A stretch of 64,000 bases of DNA from Botryotinia globosa (taxonomy: Eukaryota; Ascomycota; Leotiomycetes; Helotiales; Sclerotiniaceae), in assembly GCA_014898425.1 (NCBI GenBank), contig RCSZ01000005.1:1364001-1428000 (forward strand), written 5' to 3'. Within the stretch, counting starts at the first letter, position 1. Each line of letters starts with the position of its first letter. The notes below the pieces were generated by a model. It ran no database searches, was not told the DNA's origin, and saw nothing but the letters and a program-made list of their open reading frames with translations. The position numbers and the translations under genes are program-made. Of this stretch, positions 13,112-25,071 are shown in pieces.

Positions 13112-15280
13112 TTTGATAGAGGGTTGACCTTGACAGTCGTAACAAATATTCAGTTCTGATTGTAGATTGTCCTTTCAAATGGTGATAGAGTTTAATATTA
13201 AAAGAGACTTTATCAAAGTAAGAAAGAAGAGGTGGATGAAAGATAGATTGAACTTTCAGTCAGGAAGGAAGGAAGGATGGATGATTTTGTAAGAATTTAT
13301 GGAAAGAAGAGGTTGTGTTGAAGATCAAGACAGCTCTAATAAGACTAATAAGATATGGCTGGCTGTATGTATTAGTTAAGGTAGCGTCGTTAGAATATGA
13401 CGGAACCGCACTAATAAATTTGGTAGGTTGAGCTTTTGAATCTTTCTATTGGGTTCTTTCCGCTTAAAGCACAGCTTAGTTAACGTACTAGCTGGAGGTG
13501 ATGAATGTGTGGTGAAGGCGACTACTGGTTGGGGTAAAAGTAGTAATAAAAGTAGTAAAGGTAGTAAAAGTCAAATTGATGAAAATGGGTGAATAATCGA
13601 TCATGTAGGAGCGTAGGCAACGAGAAGGCCACGCATATAATTCAATGCCTGGGTACGGGAGAGTACAGAAATACTACTGTAGTCAACTTACCTACCTAGG
13701 TAAATACTGTACATATAATTAATAAGTCAGCCTCGCATGGCAAAGAATGTCATAGAATCCCTTGTGTGGATGGATGGAGTATTGGTTGATTGATTGATTG
13801 ATTATTTATTGTATTATATTATATGACTTTGCCTCCTCTCCCTTATTAATCATTATTGGAACATTGACGATATTGATAACTACTAGGTACGGGTCCTCAT
13901 TTCATCCATTTTCATCGACTTGTAATAAATCTTCAATACCTACCTATCTTTCCTATCTTTCCCTATAACCCCGACAACCACACTCGACTCTCAACAACTC
14001 TCTCATGATATAAAGCTCAAAACACATACCCGATCCACCCCGATCCGGCAACACCTCTGGACCCGAGTCACGAAAGGCCACTCAACATCAGTATTCCTCA
14101 GTATGTCAAACATATATCAATAGGTTCTGAACCCTAACTTCGACCTTGAAACTTTCGGGATTCATTGATCTTCCCATCAATCCCCTTTGAGTTCGTCGGC
14201 AGCACCTGTAGGACGAACAGCAAGCCTGCGATGCCGATCCGATGGTACACGAGAGGGAAAGGCAAACTTCCCCCCTCAGTACTACATACATATAAGACAA
14301 ATAGATGATGCCACCCACGCCTCTTGTATAACCCCAAAGGCGAGAAAGGTCTATTTATGGTTCAAATGTTCTAGAAAGTTCTAGATTACCTATTGATTGT
14401 AAATACCCAGTTTTTGTCTGCATGATTCGAGGGGATGTCGACATTTGGTGCTTTCAAAATTATCATACGTTGGTGATGTGTCCGAGGGATTGAGGGATTG
14501 AGGAAGTAAGTGGTTAGGTCAATACTTTCTCTTCCTTGCACGAGTGAATGGGATTTTCTTTACGATTAATCTTATGAGTGTTTCACATTGATAGAGTTGA
14601 AGAGTAGCAAATCCAGTAGAGTGGCGAACGAGGCCCTACGGATTCCATCTATTCTCATTCTATAATTGGAGGATTAACTGTAGTAGAAGATGAGGTGAAG
14701 AAAGAGTAGAGTGGAGCACTCGATGTACGTATGTGTCGTTTTCTTCCTCTATGATCCGCGCGCTTATTTTAGAGGGTGGTGGGAGGGGCAAACTATTCGG
14801 TACAGCCAATCTACTAGGCACTCGTAGACTCGTAGTACCGATGAGGCTATGGCACTGTGCACGAGGATTGCTTGGTCAAATCTTTATTTAGGGGGAAGGA
14901 TGCAGTTTATGGTTGAAAAGGGGATCATGGGACAACTCTTGCTTTAACAGAAACCAGCATCTATGTAGAAATATGTACCGTACTTATTTCACCTGTCAAA
15001 CACACCACACTCCCAAATTTGGAAACCGCATATTAGAAAGAGAAGAAAAATGATCATATTCATTCAATCCTCTGAGTATAGTATAGCAGCGCCCTCGAAC
15101 TCCCCGAACGACTCTCCACGAGCTCGAGCCGGAGATTCTATAAAAAAAACACCAATGCAAAGTTCAAGAAGGAGCCAAAACCAGTCTATCCCGAAATTTC
15201 GTTATTTGTTACACGCGCTCCTCATTCCCATCTATCCCGACCAACCCACCCATTTTCTTTTTTAACCCCTCTCTAAACAT
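13112..15280. other. Intergenic, CDC48 promoter and downstream of NDE
   Basis: About 2.2 kb. The CDC48-proximal part has purine-rich stretches, TAG/AGTAGTAAAAG repeats (about 13543-13570), a TACCTAGGTA palindrome at 13693-13702 and a TTGATTGATTGATT repeat (about 13784-13802). No convincing gene is seen; short ORFs near 14.1-14.4 and 15.1 kb have no recognisable content. Confidence 0.5.
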
Positions 15281-17125
15281 TTATTCTCTAGAAACATCAC
15301 GGCCGAAAGCCTTAGACTTGAGCCAATCGAGAACCACCAAAACACGATTGCGTGCTAGAATTTATGTTAGTCAAACTGATTTGGAGACAAGGGATTGGTA
15401 AAAACTTACTGCTGAAACACATACTCAAGTATGCACTTCTCCAGAACAAATATGTCAAATTACCACCGGTAGCAAAGTTACCATTTAACCAGCTAACATC
15501 TGCAACGGCTCTTTCACTACCAATGTATGCCAAGGACCCTTGATGAGTGTAGTGGAACGGCTTGATATCCTTAATTCTTCTCAATTGCTTCTCATGTGCT
15601 TCAATATCCTTGGCAACTTGGGCGGCGTTTCCAGGACCAAGGTTCAAGGATGAACTCAACTCTTGGATTTCCTGTTCAATGGTATCGGTCTTTGCCATGG
15701 TGTTAAAGAGACGGGCTAAGAAAGCTCCTTCTTGTGATGCTACTTGAGCTGTTGGTGCATATCCTGCAACGGCGCAATCACCAGTGGCCCAAATATCCTT
15801 AGTTCCTTGAACAACGAGATATTCGTTCACAGCGAGACCTCTCCTTGAGTCTTTTTGGGCGGGGATTTGTGCCATGAGGTCCTTGACAACAGGACGGACG
15901 GCGTTTCCGGTGGCCCAAACAAGGAGACCGTAAGGCATGACCTCAGTGAACTTCTTTCCATCTGGTCCAGTGGCCTCGGCTTCGACGGTCTTCTCAGTGA
16001 CCTTCTTGACGGCCGTCTTAGTCTTGATAGTAATCTTCTCTTCCTTGAAAGTTGACTCGGTATATTCGATCAATTGCTTGGAGAACATAGGAAGAACGTT
16101 TGGAAGAGCTTCGATGAGAGTAACCTTGAACTTGTCGCTGATTTCTGGAACCCACTTCTTAATATCTTGATCGAAGAAATCTTGAAGCTCACCGGCGAAT
16201 TCAACACCGGTAGGTCCACCGCCAACGACAACCATGTGCAAGAGGCGTTCAACTTCCTCTGGAGATTGGTCCTTGAAGGTGGCAGTCTCTACACAGTCCA
16301 TAATCTTCTTTCTGATTGCTTGTGCGTCACCGATCTCCTTCAAGAAGCAGGAATGCTCTTTGACACCAGGGATTCCAAAAGTTGCGTTTTCTGCACCAAC
16401 ACTGACAACCAACATATCGTATGAGACCTCGGTTGTGTGGGAAGCTCCTTTGACATCAGAGTTGTCGTTGATGGAGATAGTCTTCTTCTCGGGGTCGATT
16501 TTAGTGGCTTCGGCTTCGTAGAATTTGACAGCAGCTTTCTTATGTCTGGTTATGCTTCTGATAGGCTCCATAATAGATCTGTGCTCGACGGTACCGGTGG
16601 TGCATGATGGCAAAAGAGGGGTGAACAGGAAGTAGTTTCGTGGGGAGATGACAATAACATTGTAGTTTTCCGTGTCGAGTTTCTTCAAGAGAGAAACAGC
16701 ACCCCATCCAGTACCTGGCCAATTGATGTCAGCTATCCATATGGAAAGTGGAGACACGTATTGTGCGTACCAAGGATGACCAAGTTTTTCTTGGTTGGAT
16801 CTGGCTGGAATTGCTCCTCTGGATGTCGAAGTTCCCAAACTTCATACCCAAGATAAGCTGCCCCTCCGATCAAAGACAAATATGTGAGACGCCAACTATA
16901 TCTCAAGAATCTAAATCGCTTTGGCTTCTTGACATTAACAGGAGCGACATCTGCGTAACTACGTTGAGCAATCTGGGAAAGTGCAGACTTGTTGACATTG
17001 ACTCTGGCATTGGGTCGCGCACTTGAGAGAAGGACCCGATTTGATGTCGCATATGATCGTTGGGCGATAGTTCGAAGACTAACAGCTGAAGATGGTAACC
17101 TCATCATTCTTGTCGCTAACGCCAT
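15281..17125 (-). CDS. NDE1: External alternative NADH:ubiquinone oxidoreductase, mitochondrial
   Basis: Three exons (17125-16771, 16714-15410, 15354-15281; introns 56 and 55 nt) give 577 residues. The N-terminus is Arg/Ser-rich without acidic residues, like a mitochondrial presequence, and is followed by one hydrophobic segment (YLSLIGGAAYLGYEVW, about 84-99). A first dinucleotide-binding motif VILGTGWGAV straddles intron 1 (FAD), and a second VVVGGGPTGVEFAGEL binds NADH; the ATGDCA motif completes the type II NAD(P)H dehydrogenase fold. The C-terminal amphipathic region with WLKSKAFGRD is usual for membrane association. No EF-hand insertion is seen between the domains, so it resembles the calcium-independent external enzymes. 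It oxidises cytosolic NADH on the intermembrane-space side without proton pumping. The symbol is by family; NDE1 versus NDE2 orthology is not resolved. Confidence 0.92.
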
Positions 17126-17456
17126 ACTCCTAGAACTCCTGAAATGGAGGAGGTGAGGATTGTAGGGGAATGCGAAGAGTAATGGAGAAGTACAGTGGAA
17201 GTCAGAAATATCAAATTATCAAATTGAAAGGGAATTTTTATTTTGATAAAAGCTAGGATTCTGATTCAGAGCTAAAATTTACAGTGCAGGGATAAAATTA
17301 CGCATCGGAGCCGATAAAAAGATAAGCTCAACTTTTTACCAACGCTCCATCAATAATTGATTGACATGGGCCCAAATGAAAATCTTGGAATCAAATGCAA
17401 ATTGACCCAGAGAAATTCGTCTGGAATAAATCGCTCACTCATATTTGGTTTGGGTA
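17126..17456. promoter_or_regulatory. NDE proximal upstream region
   Basis: About 330 bp between the NDE start codon and the MITE. This is presumably the proximal promoter and 5' UTR. No specific operator was recognised. Confidence 0.5.
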
Positions 17457-17862
17457 TACAGTAAAACCTCTCTATAAGGATACCGGTTTTTGTATTCTTT
17501 TTTAAGGATATATAGAGTTATCCTTATATAGAGGTATTCGATTAATCCCGACCTAGTAGTAATTGACTTCCGATTAATCCCGATCGGGTTATATTCCATA
17601 ACAATTTCGGATATTTTTCTATTTCTATAACATATAACTAAATTCTCTATATAATATTATATTATAGCTCAAATCCTGATGATTTCATTGGTTCAATAAG
17701 AATACACGTAATCATAGGACCGGAAATTATAAGGATATTCTTATAAAGAGGTTTTAAGGATATAGGCCTTTTTTAGCCCTAAAAATTTTTAGGACCAAAA
17801 AAAAATAAGGATAATAGAGGTTATCCTTATAGGGGGGATCCTTATAGAGAGGTTTTACTGTA
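17457..17862. mobile_element. 402-bp pogo/Tc1-mariner-like MITE with TA duplication
   Basis: The element at 17459-17860 has perfect 23-bp terminal inverted repeats (17459-17481 and 17838-17860, beginning CAGTAAAACCTCT) and is flanked on both sides by TA (17457-17458, 17861-17862), the target duplication of Tc1/mariner/pogo transposases. Inside are further copies of TATAAGGAT and its complement near both ends, a 13-bp direct repeat CGATTAATCCCGA at 17539-17551 and 17571-17583, and a 16-bp palindrome at 17778-17793. There is no ORF, so it is non-autonomous. The terminal sequence resembles, from memory, the CAGTAAAACCTC ends of pogo-like Emigrant/Lemi elements. The identical repeats suggest a recent insertion. 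Confidence 0.93.
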
Positions 17863-18620
17863 CATACTTACATCGCGACGTCTTTCATCTCATGCGGCTT
17901 GATCAATTGGTCTTCTTCCTCGATCTCAATTATAAACATGTGTTCCAGGACAGCATGGGAGGAAAAGAGGTCAAAAAGCCCTGAATTTGTCTACACATTA
18001 CCAAAGGCACACCTACCTACGCATGGTATATTGAAATTGTGCAATCGTGGGTCTGCTTAGGTGGTGGTACTTCGGTGGCACTGTGAGTCTGTAATGGAGA
18101 CCATAGACTATACTTTCCTTCACCACCACCACTTGTATTCGAGGAATGTCAATTCGGTTTGTAAGATTTGGGATGTGGAGTCCACCACCAAAATCAGACT
18201 CTTCAACGCCCTCCAGCTATCTTTAATATGGTTCATTACGCCTCATACCTACGAGTACCTAGCACTTGGCCAGATTCAAAAGATGTCTAGAAATGTAAAA
18301 AGACACGACAGGTTTGGATATGTATTGTTCCTACCCCGTACTCTCTCCTACGTACCTATGTACTGAACATTGTACCAGTCATTCTCGGTTTGTTCGGACA
18401 TTTTGGAGAGTTTACCGGATTTCCGAACCACCGAAAATGACAATGATGATTGGACAAACCCATGCCATGCCGAGTCTTGGGAGACTGGCGTTCTCCTGTT
18501 CATTATCACAGAAAGGTTCATCTAATCCGTGCTTGTGAGGCGAGAACGGTCATCTTCTCTGAGTGAATCATATCGTCATAATTTAACGATTTTAGCGAAG
18601 GGGAACGGCCGTCTAACATT
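17863..18620. other. Intergenic, no gene seen
   Basis: About 0.76 kb between the MITE and the 3' end of the acetyltransferase gene. A CACCACCACCAC run lies near 18120-18131. Two short plus-strand ORFs have no family features and were not accepted. Confidence 0.5.
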
Positions 18621-19883
18621 TCATACGTCCTTTTTAGATCCTTTCGAGTCTGTTTGTGGTTCTCTAACCATACAATAGATATTGCAAGTATCGCCTTCGT
18701 CGTCGCAAACCATTTTCTTTTCAAAATGGAATCCGAAGGTTTCGTATATCTTCATGTTGGGAACATCCCGACTGGATTCAAGATAGCATCTTTTGCCTTC
18801 TGTGTCAGCAATGCCAGTTACTTCCTTTGCTAGCGCTTTTCCGATTCCTCTTCCTTGAGCGTCAGGATGAACGACCATTATATTTAAAAAGTAATATCCT
18901 CGGGGATCGGTCCAAATATTGGACTGGGCTTCTGCTTGTCTGTCCTTCCAGATGTAATAACGCTGTGGCGACTCTACGTCAGTATTCTTTTCGGGACTAC
19001 TAATTCTCAACCTTCGAGATTTCACCCTGCACCTAATGATAGCATTGGGTCGTCTCATGAATCTAATAAAAGGGTGTGTGACAAAGATAGAGTACTTCAC
19101 TGGAGATGAGGAGAAACATTCAAAAGCGTCAGAAGTAGGGCTAGCTTAGCCATTGCTTATATGACTTAGCTTCGCTGCTTGTAGGACTTGGCAACTTTTG
19201 TCTATAGTCTCATCTTCGGAACAAAAGAATCCGTCAAACAAAATTCTAGTAGAAAGCTTGAAATTCACACCGACAAAAGAAACGGAAATAGCGGCAACAC
19301 AGTAAGACACATAGCACTCATGACTTTGAGGCACCTGCGCGAAAGGAAACGAGACAGAATATACGGTACGTTGTAGCTTGCTTACCTTCACATTTAGTCC
19401 ACCTCGACCGTACCAAATATTCATACCAACTTGTTGAGCCCACATAGCCCAACCGTCAATCCATTCTGCCCACGTCTCTGGCGACCCAGCAGATTTGGGT
19501 GGTAACCATATTGCAACGCCTAAAACTCTATGACTTTGAGAGTCTTTAGCGACATAGAACAAGCCGTTTCGAATTCCCCATCGACATCGAATGCGAAGAG
19601 ATACCGAGTTTCTGACTAGGTTCAGCTGTCAAAAATTGCGTGTCAGTGACGAACAAACGAGATGGTATCAGGTATCACGAAACACGCCTTCGTGATGATT
19701 TCAGCTGTAGGCGAATCGGAACCCATACTTGCTACGACGCTCGAAAAATTCGAAGAAACACTCTACCTTTGATCGATCATTGTAAATCCACAGGTTGTAA
19801 GGATCTTCTTTAAATGCTTCCTGAATGGTGTTCACAGCTCCAGGTATGTCATCTTCTGTAAGACGAGATATGGTGAAGTCCAT
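18621..19883 (-). CDS. GNAT-family N-acetyltransferase
   Basis: Three exons are proposed: 19883-19729, 19611-19386 and 18962-18621, giving 240 residues. The start is MDFTISRLTEDDIPG, the usual opening of fungal GNATs. The acetyl-CoA loop (motif A) is VVHPDAQGRGIGKAL, fitting the R/Q-x-x-G-x-G/A signature, and is followed by CYLESSRDVPNMKIYETFGF, the motif B helix with Tyr. Exon 2 ends GRGGLNVK and exon 3 resumes RYYIWKDRQAEAQ, as I would expect within this family. Intron 2 is about 423 nt (19385-18963), far longer than other introns in the window, so an additional or alternative exon there cannot be excluded. The substrate is unknown; small-molecule amines are the commonest for this fungal group. 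Confidence 0.8.
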
Positions 19884-20003
19884 TGTGAGAAATCGAAATA
19901 AGATACAAGGAAGAAATGGAAAAGTACGATGGTGAATAATGTGGGTTAAGAATTTTACAACAGTACTAGGTAGATATTTACATGTATGTTTCAATCTTGG
20001 ATC

Positions 20004-20059
20004 TTGTGCTATTGTGCTATTGTGCTATTGTGCTGTTGTGCTGTTGTGCTGTTGTGCTA
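20004..20059 (+). repeat. 8-bp tandem repeat (TTGTGCTA/G)x7
   Basis: About seven copies of TTGTGCTR, the first three with A and the later ones with G at the last position. The array lies about 120 bp upstream of the GNAT start codon, probably in its 5' UTR or core promoter. A second small tandem, CATTCTTGC x3, sits at 20169-20195. Confidence 0.9.
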
Positions 20060-20452
20060 GAACAATGATGGTTATCAGAGAGAAAGCTGGACACATGGAT
20101 TGGTGTTCGTTATCTGTAAATGGCTACGAGTACAGCCGCTTTAAAGACATGGTCTTTCTATCCTCGGCCATTCTTGCCATTCTTGCCATTCTTGCCATGC
20201 ATTGAGATGTAGATTGCTTTGCTTTATATTTGAAGGGTTTTCTCATGTTTTGAATAACATCCTAGATCTAGATACTCTTCTCGTAACCCTAGGTGTCTAC
20301 CTACCTATACGAGAGTAGTAGGTATTCTCGCGGCATTGCCACAAGCACCTTCATAATTTGATTATAGCAATAATAATGATAACAATAAATTACGAAATCA
20401 GCTTACGCTTCCCCGATCCTTTAATTCATCATTATCACCATCTTCGAACCTC

Positions 20453-20530
20453 TCAGCCCCCTCGTCAGCCCCCTCGTCAGCCCCCTCGCTCTCTCCCCCT
20501 CGCTCTCTCCCCCTCGCTCTCTCCCCCTCC
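20453..20530 (+). repeat. C-rich minisatellites (CAGCCCCCTCGT)n and (CTCTCCCCCTCG)n
   Basis: Two adjacent 12-bp repeat families share the CCCCCTCG core, with two to three copies each. The tract is strongly strand-asymmetric (C on plus, G on minus). Confidence 0.85.
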
Positions 20531-21709
20531 TCACCCATTCAATCCACGGATGGCTCAAATGGTCGTTATCTACGATACAGCAAACCGCAATCTAAGCTTA
20601 TCCTCGGAAGATTACCCCTCTTTGAGTTTAGCGCGGGTAATCACCCGTGTGGTGTGTAAGAAGGACGGAGACGGAGTAAAGGTATCAAGACACACCATGC
20701 TATGCCATGTTCATTCAGCCTTGCGAAATATTTGGAACCTCCGTTCCTCTTAATTCTCTCCAACTCACGAACCTCTCTATGTTGCAACAACAATATTTAT
20801 GCTCTCAACACTGTATACTCACTTTTCTCAATGGGTTGAAGCCACCTTTCATTGATTCGGAAGAATCCTAGATCGAACTTTGCTGTATTTACCTTTTTAT
20901 TTCCTCTTCCGCAGACATCAAGTGAGTCGAGCGGGTCCACGATGAAACCAGGGGACAGTGCGCGAAACACTCTCTCCGTCCCAGATATCATCAAGTTTTC
21001 CCATGCTATGTCAGTCCACCGGTCAATTTCTGTTGCATACTGTTGCGAACTTCCTGGTCGTATGGCTATGATCTGCAGCATTCTTCGTACTTCTTAACAG
21101 GGGCATCGCTCAGCCTGGAGTCTCATGTCAAACGCAGTAATGCTTGGGATACTGGGCCCTAACCTCAATATGGTCTGGACCACAGTGGAAGAGCACAATA
21201 TTGCGAGTGTAGTGTAGCCTCGAAATGCCTTTTTACCTTTGCTTGACGCATACAACAATCCTTTACTGTGGCTTTGCATTATGTCTATTATGTACACTTC
21301 TCGGTTGGTCCCCAGATTCAAATACAATACATGACCATTCCGAGAGTAGCATAGGACGTCCACTTCCCTCGATTGTCTGTCCAGTGCCAAACGAGAATGT
21401 CGCGAATCTCGTCTCCACTCTGTTAGCTAGTCTCAAATCTTTCGGAGGTCCAAGATTCTCGACTTGGTTACCTCTTGGTTGCTTTCACTTGTCAACCGTT
21501 TTTCTCTCACTCACGTTCTATACACGGCTGGATCGTGACGTTCTTTCTTTGATCAACATTTCCAATCAGATCTGGCATCTAATTCTCACACTCACTCTGT
21601 TTCTACAACGACGACGACAACGACAACGAATAATACTTATCAGTTCATGTCCGTGTCCTACTAGCTTCTGTCGGTCGGCGATACGGGGCAGCGGCGACTC
21701 GGCGGAGGA

Positions 21710-23429
21710 ATGAATACGACAATGGCACCAATGAGAGATCAACCAGAAGAGTACATGAACCGACTGGTTCAAAGGAATATTATGTTAGACGATCTTCAAT
21801 TAGCAAAAAGGGATGGGAGAAGCAATGGGAATGGGAATGGGAATGGGAGAAACGACGAACGGAATGATGATTATAGCGATGAGAGTAGCTACGATGGCTC
21901 ACAAATGCCGCCTACACCCGTGGTCACAAGGACTGCGTGGACCCAAATAACAAATACTGCTTGGACTACACAAACTGCCACTGCCTGGACCACGCAAACT
22001 GCGATCACTACTTCATCAAGTGTGATGACTGTCGTTGTTGTTGCTACACCACGCTCCACATCGACGTCGGCACCTGCAACATCGACTTCAGTGAGTTGGG
22101 ACAGAAACTTTACCTGGGTGGGTGTACTGACTATAAACAGATATCCATTACTTCTGCCACATCTTCATTGCCAACAGGGGCTGTCGCATTCAGCATACCT
22201 AGCTCAGAGCAACCTGGAAGGAAAGGGTTATGTACCCTTTCCAATGGAGCTCCATGTGAAAGTGCCACGGCTACCACATCTACTGTCACTGCCTACGAGG
22301 CCGTCAGTGCAAGCTCTGCGCCGACTGCTCAAGCAGATGAAGATGGGACATCTCCTTCCGACATACCACCTCAATTTCGCCACGGAAATGATGGTGATCT
22401 TAGTCCTTTGGCGGAGAAGCTTCTAATAAGTGCTGGATCAATAGGTTTGTGATTCAAGATGGCGTGATGACCAACTTTTACTGACCTTGATCAATAGGTA
22501 TATTCGTCATCTTTGGCGCTATCATATATCTCGTAATCAGAATGAAGAAGCTAAATCGATTAGCAAGAGGAGAGATATCAGAAGAAGAAGCTCGTTGGTA
22601 TGGATGGAGAAGAAACAGAGGTGACCCAGGTCGTCCTCCCAGTTATGCTAGCGGCACACAAAATGGATATCCTATTGATGAAAAATTCGCTGAAAGGGAA
22701 ATGGGTGGGTTCTATAACTCTGACAACAAATCGTCACTCGAACGCCCGGGATCGGCAACTGTAAACTTACGGGGACTGCGTACAGATCTCCAAAGACAAA
22801 ATTCAACCAGGAGCAGTCATTCAGGGTCTGGTATGTCTGCCAGTCCAGTTGCTGGACCAGGTCAATCATACGGACCTCCAAGCAATATGGATTACTATTA
22901 TTCCCAAACGGGAACTTTAAGATCTCAACAGTCAGGACTCTCAGGACAATCTTCAAATGCCTATGATACTTCTCAAAGGGAGGTCAATCATATGAGTTAC
23001 TTGTCTTCGATATCGTCGGGATTCGGTGACTCACTTGTCATGCCTGATGATAGTGCACCTCCTCAAATTCCAGTCTCCAGATTTTCTTGGACAACAGCGT
23101 CTCAAGGTGCGCCACATAATAGAGACACTATATACACAACAATGTCAGAGGAAACGGCACCACGATTTCGCACTGTCAATTCATGGGTGGCTCAACAAAC
23201 AGGACGGGTAGAAAGGAAACAGCAAAGTGACATGGAAATACCAGCAATGCCAGAAATTCCTATCTCATATACCCACCGGTCACAGGTTCCCGAACCTTTG
23301 TTTACCGAGGGCCATCAACGCAACATGAGCGATAACTCAGCTTTTAGATATCACCCCGGTGACGAAATCGAGCTGGGGAGAGGCTCACGTGTTCCGAGTT
23401 CAATTCTGGATAGAAATATGGGGATTTAA
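21710..23429 (+). CDS. Single-pass membrane protein with Thr/Ser-rich ectodomain
   Basis: Three exons (21710-22090, 22141-22444, 22498-23429; introns 50 and 53 nt) give 538 residues. The N-terminal half is Asn/Gly/Arg-rich (NGNGNGNGR), then Thr-rich with a short AWTTQTA repeat and a Ser/Thr stretch. One strong transmembrane helix (GIFVIFGAIIYLVI, about 229-242) is followed immediately by basic residues (RMKKLNRLARG), so the long C-terminal region is predicted cytosolic. That tail is Ser/Gln/Pro-rich with conserved-looking patches (EEEARWYGWRRNRGDPGRPPSY; SRFSWTTAS). This architecture recalls fungal surface sensors of the Wsc/Mid2 type, but there is no cysteine-rich WSC domain and no clear signal peptide, so that is only an analogy. 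An upstream exon supplying a signal peptide is possible. Confidence 0.8.
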
Positions 23430-24760
23430 TTAAAAGAACAACAGAGTAACTCAAACAGTGAGTGTACTATACGAAAGACGAATTTCTATCAGTTGTTTGT
23501 ATATATATGTCTAATTGCCTATACGGTCGTTCCAGCCTGGTGCTTGATTCGATGAGATTTGCATAGCGTGGAGCGGGGAGCATTTTTGTACGTTTTTGAG
23601 CATTTGGTAGCTGCTTGGTTGGGTGCATGATTTATTGATATTTTTCTGCTTCTAGGGGAAGAGGGGATGAGATTGACAAATAGAACATATTGTAATGTCA
23701 TGACGAGAATGGATTGAGAAATAAGACGAGCAGTAAAGGGGAGTGGCAAGGGTGGTGGAATGGAATGAAAATCGATGAGAAAGCAAATTTGGGCTGGAGA
23801 AGGTTCCGCTCAATGTACTGTCGATATTTTATGAGGCTTGGCATTGCTTTTAGGCAACCAACGCGTGAATGTATGATCGGAGCTGAGGCAACGAGTCGAG
23901 ATGGGATGAGAATGTGACAAGGTGAGCTTTAAAGGAGAAAGGTGGTGAAGAGACGATGCGGAGATGGCGTGGAGAAAGCGTGAGAGGACGCGAAGGCGTG
24001 GTGGTGAAGATAAGAGATTGTTTTCTGTCTGTAGCTTTGTAGTATATAAGTGCAGTGATATAGTTTTTAAATACATTAGAAAAAGTTACAAATCAACGAG
24101 GTGGATTCATACTCTGTGCTGACGCTTGTTTGAGGGGCTCTGAAGCTATTTTTTATCTTGATTGATCATAAGAACAACTTCATGGAGTGGCGATATGATA
24201 GTATATTAGATCTACTAGCATAAGCATTTCATGAGCCATTCTATCAGCGTAAATTGACTCGATCTCCTCAAATCAGCATAGTTTTCGTAGGTTAGAAATC
24301 GAGCGATATCATTCATTTATTATTATCCATCCATTCATCTATTCTCTCGTTCATTTGTTTGCTCATCTATCCCATTACCATCTTCCAACCCCCCAAACCC
24401 ATCTCCTCTCAATCCTCCCCTCTTTCTCCCTCGAAGCTTTCTATTTGCCCCCAACTCAACACCTAACACATGTATTCCTCATACTTCCACCAACCCCTCC
24501 CTCTCTAGCTATATAGATACATAAATCTCTGCACCCAATTCCTCACATTCCCGAATGAATTAAAAATTTGCGTCCCAAGTTCTAATCTACCCAGGGCTAT
24601 GAGAAACAAAGATGTTCAGATCTCGCAAGGAATAAGATCGGATGAAAATGAAACGCTGCGCCACCGCACTGCTGATATTTTTCTGCTTGATGGAGGCCGG
24701 GGGGTGTGGAATGTGGAATGTGGAATGTGCGTGGTGGGATTTGTGGGTGGGGTTTCTGGG
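23430..24760. other. Intergenic, no gene seen
   Basis: Downstream of the membrane-protein gene. Pyrimidine-rich and CATCCATTCATC-like stretches occur near 24310-24350. No supported gene. Confidence 0.5.
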
Positions 24761-24771
24761 TTATTGGTGGA

Positions 24772-24791
24772 GGGGGTGGTGGGAGGGTGGG
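24772..24791 (+). other. G-quadruplex-forming motif
   Basis: The plus strand has four G-runs of at least three with loops of four, one and one bases: GGGGG (24772-24776), GGG (24781-24783), GGG (24785-24787) and GGG (24789-24791). This satisfies the standard G3+N1-7 rule. It is part of a longer G-rich strand (about 24697-24800) and is followed at once by an (ATGG)n array. Confidence 0.8.
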
Positions 24792-24801
24792 TTTTGCTTG
24801 T

Positions 24802-24827
24802 ATGGATGGATGGATGGATGGATGGAT
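24802..24827 (+). repeat. (ATGG)n tetranucleotide microsatellite
   Basis: About six uninterrupted ATGG units, immediately 3' of the G-rich tract. Confidence 0.9.
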
Positions 24828-25071
24828 TGAGAGGATGGGAAAGATAGGAAGGAAGAAGGTTGTGAAAGTGGCAGAGCTTGTGTGGATTTGGATTATGCAT
24901 GTGGAGGGTTGGGGAGTTGGGGAAGAAGAGTCTGAGGGTTTGTTGGAAGGGGGTTGAAGGTAATTGAACGCAAGTTCCTTTTTGGAAAATCATCAGACCG
25001 GTATCTTAGAAAGATAGGAAGATGAGATCTTAAGACTTCAGTCATAGGAAACTCACTATATCATTGAGAGT

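Larger units (their letters stand above)
19884..21709. other. Divergent intergenic region, GNAT / membrane-protein promoters
   Basis: About 1.8 kb between two divergent genes. Apart from the tandem repeats listed separately, I see no supported gene. ORFs at 20797-21081 (-) and 21225-21713 (+) are open for about 95 and 160 codons but have no motif, signal or splice consistency that persuades me. Confidence 0.45.

Noticed and set aside
20453..20530. Regular 12-bp repeats considered as a CRISPR-like array
   Set aside because: Units are contiguous with no spacers and the genome is eukaryotic; this is a minisatellite.
21225..21713. Plus-strand ORF of 162 codons before the membrane-protein gene
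   Set aside because: Its last bases overlap the real start in another frame and it has no domain or splice support; it may be leader sequence.
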